Both the position numbers and the translations under genes were made by a program. A stretch of DNA of 33,315 nucleotides from Patescibacteria group bacterium (GTDB taxonomy: Bacteria > Patescibacteriota > UBA1384 > UBA12157 > JAENIV01): positions 1-33,315 of the forward strand of contig JAMCZU010000018.1 in assembly GCA_023485405.1 (NCBI GenBank), given 5' to 3'. The notes beneath the pieces were generated by a model. The model was not told where the DNA came from and did not search any database. It worked only from the letters and a program-made list of their open reading frames with translations. Positions 28,758 through 33,315 of this stretch are shown here, in pieces (the stretch's first letter is position 1; each line of letters opens with the position of its first letter).

Positions 28758-31292
28758 TTATTCAAAACCAAATTTTTTAATAAACCAATTTTTGACAATT
28801 TGAGTCAATAACATATTTAAAACCACAATGCCCAGTAAAAATCCGAAAAACAATATCGGCAAGGGTTCAAAACCAAAATACCGAGCAACTGGACTATAAG
28901 GTAAAAATGAAGTTAATAAAACAATACTCAAGGTCGTATAAATTAAAGTTTTACTCGGCCGACTTTGAATAAAAGGAATTTTTTTAGTTCTAATAATAAA
29001 AATGACTAAAATTTGGGTACACAAAGATTCCACAAACCAACCGGTCCGAAATAATTCTGGCGAGGCGTGAAAAACATACCACATCACGCCAAAAGTTGTA
29101 AAATCAAAAATAGAACTAACTGGACCCACAAAAAGCATAAATTCCTTAATGTATTTTATATCCCATGGCCTCGGCTGGATGAGATAATCAGTGTCAACGT
29201 TATCCGTTGGTAAAGCCACCTGAGAAACATCATAAAGAAAATTATTTAGTAAAAGCTGGCTTGGTAAAGCTGGTAAAAATGGTAAAAAAATGCTTGCCCC
29301 TGACATACTAAGCATATTGCCAAAATTAGAGCTTGAGCCGACTTTAATGTATTTAATGATATTGGCAAATGTTTTTCGGCCTTCAACAACACAATTACCA
29401 AGAATTGATAAATCTTTTTCTAACAAAATAATTTCTGCCGTCTCTTTGGCAACATCGAAAGCATTATCCACTGAAATTCCCACATCAGCTGCCCGCAAAG
29501 CCGGCGCATCGTTGATACCATCACCTAAAAAGCCAACTGTATGTTGGTTTCTTAAAACTTCGATCACTCTTTTTTTCTGCATCGGCGAAAGCCTAATAAG
29601 AACATTGACCTTTTCAATCTCTGCTTGAAGCTGTAAGTCGTTTAACTTTTCAATCATTTCTCCGCTTAAAACATTACTAATCTTAATTCCTACTTCGCTA
29701 CAGATTTTTCGAGTGACTAATTCGTTGTCGCCTGATAAAATTTTTAAATCTATTTTATAGGAATTTAATAATTCGATTGCATCTTTCGCCGTTGGTTTAG
29801 GCGGATCCAAAAAAGCCACAAAGCCAACAAAAGTTAAATCTTTTTCATCAGTAACCGAATAGTCTGATTTTTCTTCAACCTCTTTAAAGCCTAAACCCAA
29901 AACTCTAAATCCATCTCGGCTATAATCATCATAAAGTTTTTGAAGATCATTTTTTACCTCTGTTGTTAAAGGACTTATTTTATCATTAACTAAATATTTA
30001 TTCGATCGAGAAAAGATTTCTTCCGGCGCTCCTTTGGATATAAGCTGCTTTTTTGCATCAATTTTTAGAACTATCGAGGAAAGCCGTCTGGAAAAATCAA
30101 ACGGAATTTCATAAATTTTTCGGCAGTTAGATGAATCAAATTTTTTATGGTTTTGAATTGCTCTGTCGAAAAGATTTTCTGAACCTTCTTGAAAATGGCT
30201 GCTTAAATAGGCTAGACGCAAAAGTTCATCACTTTCTTTTCCTTGCGGGTCACAATGTTTAATTAATACTATTTCATTAATTGTCAACGTTCCAGTTTTG
30301 TCAGTACATAAAATATCCATCGCCCCAAAATTTTGAATTGCTCTTAATTCTTTAACAATCACCTTCTTTTTAGCCATATCGATTGCTCCTTTTGAAAGAT
30401 TAATGGCGACAATCATCGGCAACATTTCTGGCGTTAAAGCCACCGCAATTGCTAATGAAAAAAGAAGGGAATCAAGAATATTACCTTTAAAAATGGCATT
30501 AATAATAAAGATAATAATCACTAAAACAAAGGTAAATTTAATCATTAACCATGAAAAATTATTGATTCCTTTTTCAAAAGAAGTCTGCCCTCCAATTTTA
30601 GTCACTTCATGAGAAAGCTTGCCAAATTCAGTATTCTTGCCAGTTTGTAAAACTAATCCTGTACCAGTGCCGCTGGCAATATTAGAACCCATAAAAGCCA
30701 AATTATCGTTATCCCAAAGTGATTCAGCCTTTTTAAATCCTTGGCTCGGATTTTTTTTTGCTGGAAAAGCTTCGCCATTTAAAACTGCTTGATTGATAAA
30801 TAAATTTTGACTGGAAATAATTCGTAAATCAGCTGGAATCATTTTCCCTGACGTCAATTCCACAACGTCACCCGGAACAATCTCGGCCAAAGGTATATCT
30901 TTTTTTTGTCCGGAACGCCAAACTCTGACAACAATTTTTACCATCGCATTTAGTTTTTTAGCACTTTCTGAAGCATGGTATTCCTGGATAAACGAAAGAA
31001 CACCACTTAAAAGAGCCATCAGAAGAATGATCATAGAATTAATTTTTTCACCAAAAAAATAAGAGAGGATGGCAATGGAAATTAGCATCACAATGAGGGG
31101 ACTGGTAAATTTTGAAAGAAACTTTAAAATAACCCCTTTTTCATTTTGACTAACGATTTGATTCGAACCATACTGAAGAAGTCTTTTTTTAGCCTCTTCA
31201 ATAGTTAGCCCGTTTTCTTTGGTTTCAAGTTTTGCCAGAATGTCACTTAAAGGTAGGGTTGGATCTTTAAGTTCATTAAAATTACTAATCAT
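28758..31292 (-). CDS. mgtA: Magnesium-transporting P-type ATPase MgtA
   Basis: This 844-aa P3B-type ATPase has an N-terminal cation ATPase domain and actuator loop LNGEAFPAKK (usual TGEx has T replaced by N). The membrane motif is ALTPEMLPMIVAINLSKGA, the phosphorylation site DKTGTLT is at D331 and the hinge is GDGINDAPALRAADVGISVD. The C-terminal helices have LPSQLLLNNFLYDVSQVALP and WFVESLCTQILVIFIIRTKK. These two stretches distinguish MgtA from Ca-ATPases. It imports Mg2+ at the cost of ATP. There is no SD; the ATG lies 9 nt after a -10 box, so the mRNA is probably leaderless. A symmetric repeat array is found upstream. Confidence 0.94.
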   Translation of the reverse strand: MISNFNELKDPTLPLSDILAKLETKENGLTIEEAKKRLLQYGSNQIVSQNEKGVILKFLSKFTSPLIVMLISIAILSYFFGEKINSMIILLMALLSGVLSFIQEYHASESAKKLNAMVKIVVRVWRSGQKKDIPLAEIVPGDVVELTSGKMIPADLRIISSQNLFINQAVLNGEAFPAKKNPSQGFKKAESLWDNDNLAFMGSNIASGTGTGLVLQTGKNTEFGKLSHEVTKIGGQTSFEKGINNFSWLMIKFTFVLVIIIFIINAIFKGNILDSLLFSLAIAVALTPEMLPMIVAINLSKGAIDMAKKKVIVKELRAIQNFGAMDILCTDKTGTLTINEIVLIKHCDPQGKESDELLRLAYLSSHFQEGSENLFDRAIQNHKKFDSSNCRKIYEIPFDFSRRLSSIVLKIDAKKQLISKGAPEEIFSRSNKYLVNDKISPLTTEVKNDLQKLYDDYSRDGFRVLGLGFKEVEEKSDYSVTDEKDLTFVGFVAFLDPPKPTAKDAIELLNSYKIDLKILSGDNELVTRKICSEVGIKISNVLSGEMIEKLNDLQLQAEIEKVNVLIRLSPMQKKRVIEVLRNQHTVGFLGDGINDAPALRAADVGISVDNAFDVAKETAEIILLEKDLSILGNCVVEGRKTFANIIKYIKVGSSSNFGNMLSMSGASIFLPFLPALPSQLLLNNFLYDVSQVALPTDNVDTDYLIQPRPWDIKYIKEFMLFVGPVSSIFDFTTFGVMWYVFHASPELFRTGWFVESLCTQILVIFIIRTKKIPFIQSRPSKTLIYTTLSIVLLTSFLPYSPVARYFGFEPLPILFFGFLLGIVVLNMLLTQIVKNWFIKKFGFE

Positions 31293-31301
31293 CTTATATC
31301 T

Positions 31302-31330
31302 AGTATAGATGATTTGGGCTTAGTTCGAAA
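31302..31330 (-). promoter_or_regulatory. mgtA promoter
   Basis: On the minus strand TTTCGA (31330-31325), 17 bp, TATACT (31307-31302). The -35 is weak, which fits a promoter needing an activator. The start codon itself lies in a hairpin (ATCATCT...AGATGAT) spanning the -10 region. Confidence 0.5.
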
Positions 31331-31345
31331 GATATTAAATATAAC

Positions 31346-31393
31346 TTTACACATCAGCCTTTACACATCGGATGTGTAAGTTTTTATGTGTAA
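31346..31393. promoter_or_regulatory. Symmetric four-copy TTACACAT array upstream of mgtA
   Basis: TTACACAT occurs at 31347 and 31361, and its complement ATGTGTAA at 31372 and 31386. Both pairs are spaced 14 bp and the whole is mirror-symmetric around 31370. The inner pair also forms a hairpin. It starts about 16 bp upstream of the mgtA -35 box and ends right at the stop codon of the EamA gene. It could be a multi-site operator or a hairpin terminator for the EamA transcript. Confidence 0.6.
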
Positions 31394-32278
31394 TTATTTT
31401 GTAATAACTAAATAATTTGCTATTAAAATTAAGATACCACCAACAAGTATATTTAAAGTTATCACTTGGCCTAAAAACAAAGCAGCCAAAATCGCTCCTA
31501 CTACTGGCTCTAAAAGCATAATAATCCCAGCATCAACGGACGCTATTTTTTTAACACCATAAAGATAGGAAACTTGACTTATAGTTACCGCAAAAATACT
31601 GAAGATAACCAACCAAAACCAAGTCATAAGAGGTAAATTTAAGTGAAAAGCAATTAAAGACTGTGGTAATCCTAAATAATTTGAAAAAGGAATAAAAATA
31701 CTAAGTAAAATAACTGAAAAAGTCACACCAAAAAACTGCGAGCTAATTGGATGGCTTCCTTTTTTAGATAATATACTACCAACGATAATCCAACCAGATA
31801 AAGATAGCCCACCAATTAGAGCCAAAACTAAACCAATTAAGTTATAATGTCCGATCGCCTTAAAAGGATTTATAAGAATGAGTATGCCAATCAAAACTAT
31901 AATACAAGCAATAATTTCTCTAATAACAACTTTTTCTTTTAGTCCGAAACGACAAATCAGGGTTGTCCAAAGTGGTTGAGAATATAATAGAAGCACAACT
32001 ATCGCGACAGGAATACCGAAGAACAACGAAGTATATTGACCAATAATTGTACCAGCACCAACTGCACCGTAAAGCACCATCAGCCAAAAGATATTCTTTT
32101 TTAATAAATAATCTTTTTTTAATAGAATTAATGGTAAAAGTGTTAAGGCACCAAGAGCAAAAGGAATTATAGATATTTCAAGAGCCGAAAGTCCTTTATT
32201 GGCGAATATTTGGCCTCCAAAAACAATCAGACCCGATAATATACCTGCAAGAATAACAAATAAATATTCTTTTTTCAT
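31394..32278 (-). CDS. EamA/DMT family transporter
   Basis: This 294-aa protein has about ten membrane helices in two EamA repeats. The first repeat includes FGGQIFANKGLSALEISIIP and the motif YGAVGAGTIIGQYTSLFFGI. The second ends YLYGVKKIASVDAGIIMLLE PVVGAIL, with the typical E-P in the last pair of helices. Such proteins export metabolites or amino acids. The substrate cannot be told. The ATG follows a TAGAAT-like -10 by 6 nt and has no SD, so it may also be leaderless. Confidence 0.88.
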   Translation of the reverse strand: MKKEYLFVILAGILSGLIVFGGQIFANKGLSALEISIIPFALGALTLLPLILLKKDYLLKKNIFWLMVLYGAVGAGTIIGQYTSLFFGIPVAIVVLLLYSQPLWTTLICRFGLKEKVVIREIIACIIVLIGILILINPFKAIGHYNLIGLVLALIGGLSLSGWIIVGSILSKKGSHPISSQFFGVTFSVILLSIFIPFSNYLGLPQSLIAFHLNLPLMTWFWLVIFSIFAVTISQVSYLYGVKKIASVDAGIIMLLEPVVGAILAALFLGQVITLNILVGGILILIANYLVITK

Positions 32279-32326
32279 ATTTTTATTCTATCAAAAAATC
32301 ATCTGTTACAGAAGACTAAAAAGATA

Positions 32327-33315
32327 TTAAGATTTCAAGAGATCAATAAAAACATTGCTCGGAATTTCCACCCGACCAAATGTTTTCATTCTTTTTTTAC
32401 CTTTGGCTTGCTTTTTTAAAAGTTTGTTTTTTCGAGTGACATCACCACCATAAAGCTTAGCGGTGACATCTTTTTTCATTGCCGAAATATTTTCACGGGC
32501 TAAAATTTTTCCACCGACGGCTACTTGAATGGCGATTTCAAACATTTGTCGTGGAATTAAATCTTTCAATTTTAAAGCCATTTTTTGCGCTTCACTCTGT
32601 GCTTGTAAGCGGGGGACAATGCGAGAAAATTCTTCAATTTTTTCACCAGCGATCATAATATCAAGCTTAACTAAATCACCCGGCCGCCAACCAATTATTT
32701 CATAATTTTGCGACGCATAGCCGGAAGAAACGGATTTTAATTTATCATAAAAATCAATAATAATTTCCGATAAAGGCATTTCGTAAAACAAAATCGCTTT
32801 TTCTAAAATAAATTTTGTATTTTTGTAAATCCCTCTTTTATTTTGAGCAAGTTCCATAATTGGCCCGAGATATTCTTTGGGAGTGATAATTTCTAAATCA
32901 ACCCAAGGTTCTTCATATTCCTCATGGCCAGAAACAACTTTTTTTTCGTAATAAACTTGGGGTTGAGTGACAATCAAATCTAAATTATATTCTCGCTCTA
33001 GTCGAACTTTAGTGATCTCTAAATGTAACAAACCCAAAAAACCACAACGAAAACCATAACCAAAACTTAAAGAATTTTCGGGCTCAAAAGTTAAACTGGA
33101 ATCATTAAGTTTAAGTTTTTCTAACGATTTTCGAAGCAGGTTAGTATCATCACCGGTAGAATAAATACTTGCATATACCATTGGTTGCGGTTTTTTAAAT
33201 CCGGAAATAGGGGAGACCAAAGAGGGGGAGTCCAAAACAACGGTGTCACCAACCAGGATCTCACTTAAATCTTTAGCGCCGGTGGCGATATAACCGATCT
33301 CCCCCATCTTGAGAA
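32327..33315 (-). CDS. lepA: Elongation factor 4 LepA, C-terminal part
   Basis: This gene continues beyond the right edge; the codons before the internal Met at 33307 stay open (LKMGEIGYI, the end of LepA domain II). The visible 326 residues contain GYGFRCGFLGLLHLEI, the EF-G-like domains III and V, and the LepA-specific C-terminal domain with LKDLIPRQMFEIAIQVAVGG and GGDVTRKNKLLKKQAKGKKR. LepA is a ribosome-associated GTPase; its GTPase domain is outside the window. The C-terminus ends MKTFGRVEIPSNVFIDLLKS, as in other LepA proteins. Confidence 0.95.
   Translation of the reverse strand, partial: LKMGEIGYIATGAKDLSEILVGDTVVLDSPSLVSPISGFKKPQPMVYASIYSTGDDTNLLRKSLEKLKLNDSSLTFEPENSLSFGYGFRCGFLGLLHLEITKVRLEREYNLDLIVTQPQVYYEKKVVSGHEEYEEPWVDLEIITPKEYLGPIMELAQNKRGIYKNTKFILEKAILFYEMPLSEIIIDFYDKLKSVSSGYASQNYEIIGWRPGDLVKLDIMIAGEKIEEFSRIVPRLQAQSEAQKMALKLKDLIPRQMFEIAIQVAVGGKILARENISAMKKDVTAKLYGGDVTRKNKLLKKQAKGKKRMKTFGRVEIPSNVFIDLLKS

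Noticed and set aside
31346-31393. Short CRISPR-like array
   Set aside because: Units are only 8 bp, two are inverted and spacers are 4-6 bp. This is an operator-type or hairpin arrangement. No cas gene or CRISPR array is present in the window.
1-33315. Recoded UGA (glycine) genetic code
   Set aside because: Several well-recognised genes (recG, dnaK) end in TGA at the expected length, and no motif is interrupted by in-frame TGA.

Overview
The window looks like a chromosomal stretch of a Candidate Phyla Radiation (Patescibacteria) bacterium. This is an inference. It rests on low GC, very tight packing with ATGA/TAATG overlaps, a short DnaJ without a zinc finger, a ComEC whose channel and hydrolase are separate genes, ComEA beside RecG, and many small membrane or secreted proteins of unknown role. 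UGA is used as a normal stop (recG, dnaK), so the UGA=Gly code of Gracilibacteria/Absconditabacteria is excluded. I cannot place the lineage further from sequence alone.

Layout. 1-162: the end of a membrane protein gene on the plus strand. 163-16310, all minus strand: miaA, a small ORF, dodecin, tRNA-Leu, comEA and recG. These are followed upstream by an envelope polysaccharide block (an APH/choline-kinase-like kinase, two GT2 and three GT4 glycosyltransferases, a hexapeptide acyltransferase), a DUF218/YdcF protein, galT, ruvC, yebC, a ComEC-type metallo-beta-lactamase and comEC. 16293-20986, plus strand: grpE, dnaK, a lipoprotein, a short dnaJ and a membrane protein with a long structured leader. 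20969-24470, minus strand: an IscU-type scaffold, a methyltransferase, a possible heme-binding 2-TM protein, a membrane-anchored cupredoxin, a Cys-rich protein, a PQQ-dehydrogenase-like beta-propeller and a small membrane protein. 24564-28246, plus strand: tRNA-Lys(TTT), then small membrane, lipoprotein and secreted genes including a DUF308 protein and an anchored HExxH peptidase. 28298-33315, minus strand: a DUF1003 protein, MgtA, an EamA exporter and the C-terminal part of LepA.

How the genes work together. comEC, the ComEC-type hydrolase and comEA would handle DNA uptake, with recG and ruvC acting in recombination. galT and the glycosyltransferase block point to synthesis of a surface glycan. 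grpE-dnaK-dnaJ form the Hsp70 system. The cupredoxin, 2-TM protein and propeller may form a redox module at the cell surface.

The most unusual signal is a population of small palindromes. Some lie in-frame inside recG (two), yebC and the ORF before miaA. Three related hairpins ending in TCGCGGAA sit at the starts of galT, the cupredoxin gene and dnaJ. At each of these starts an upstream copy or decoy of the start codon opens a mini-ORF that ends at or just before the real start. Other notable signals are a symmetric four-copy TTACACAT array upstream of mgtA, inverted repeats in the dnaK promoter and in the promoter at 20219-20269, several genes whose ATG lies 8-10 nt after a -10 box (leaderless candidates), and a tRNA-Lys with C55 and U73.
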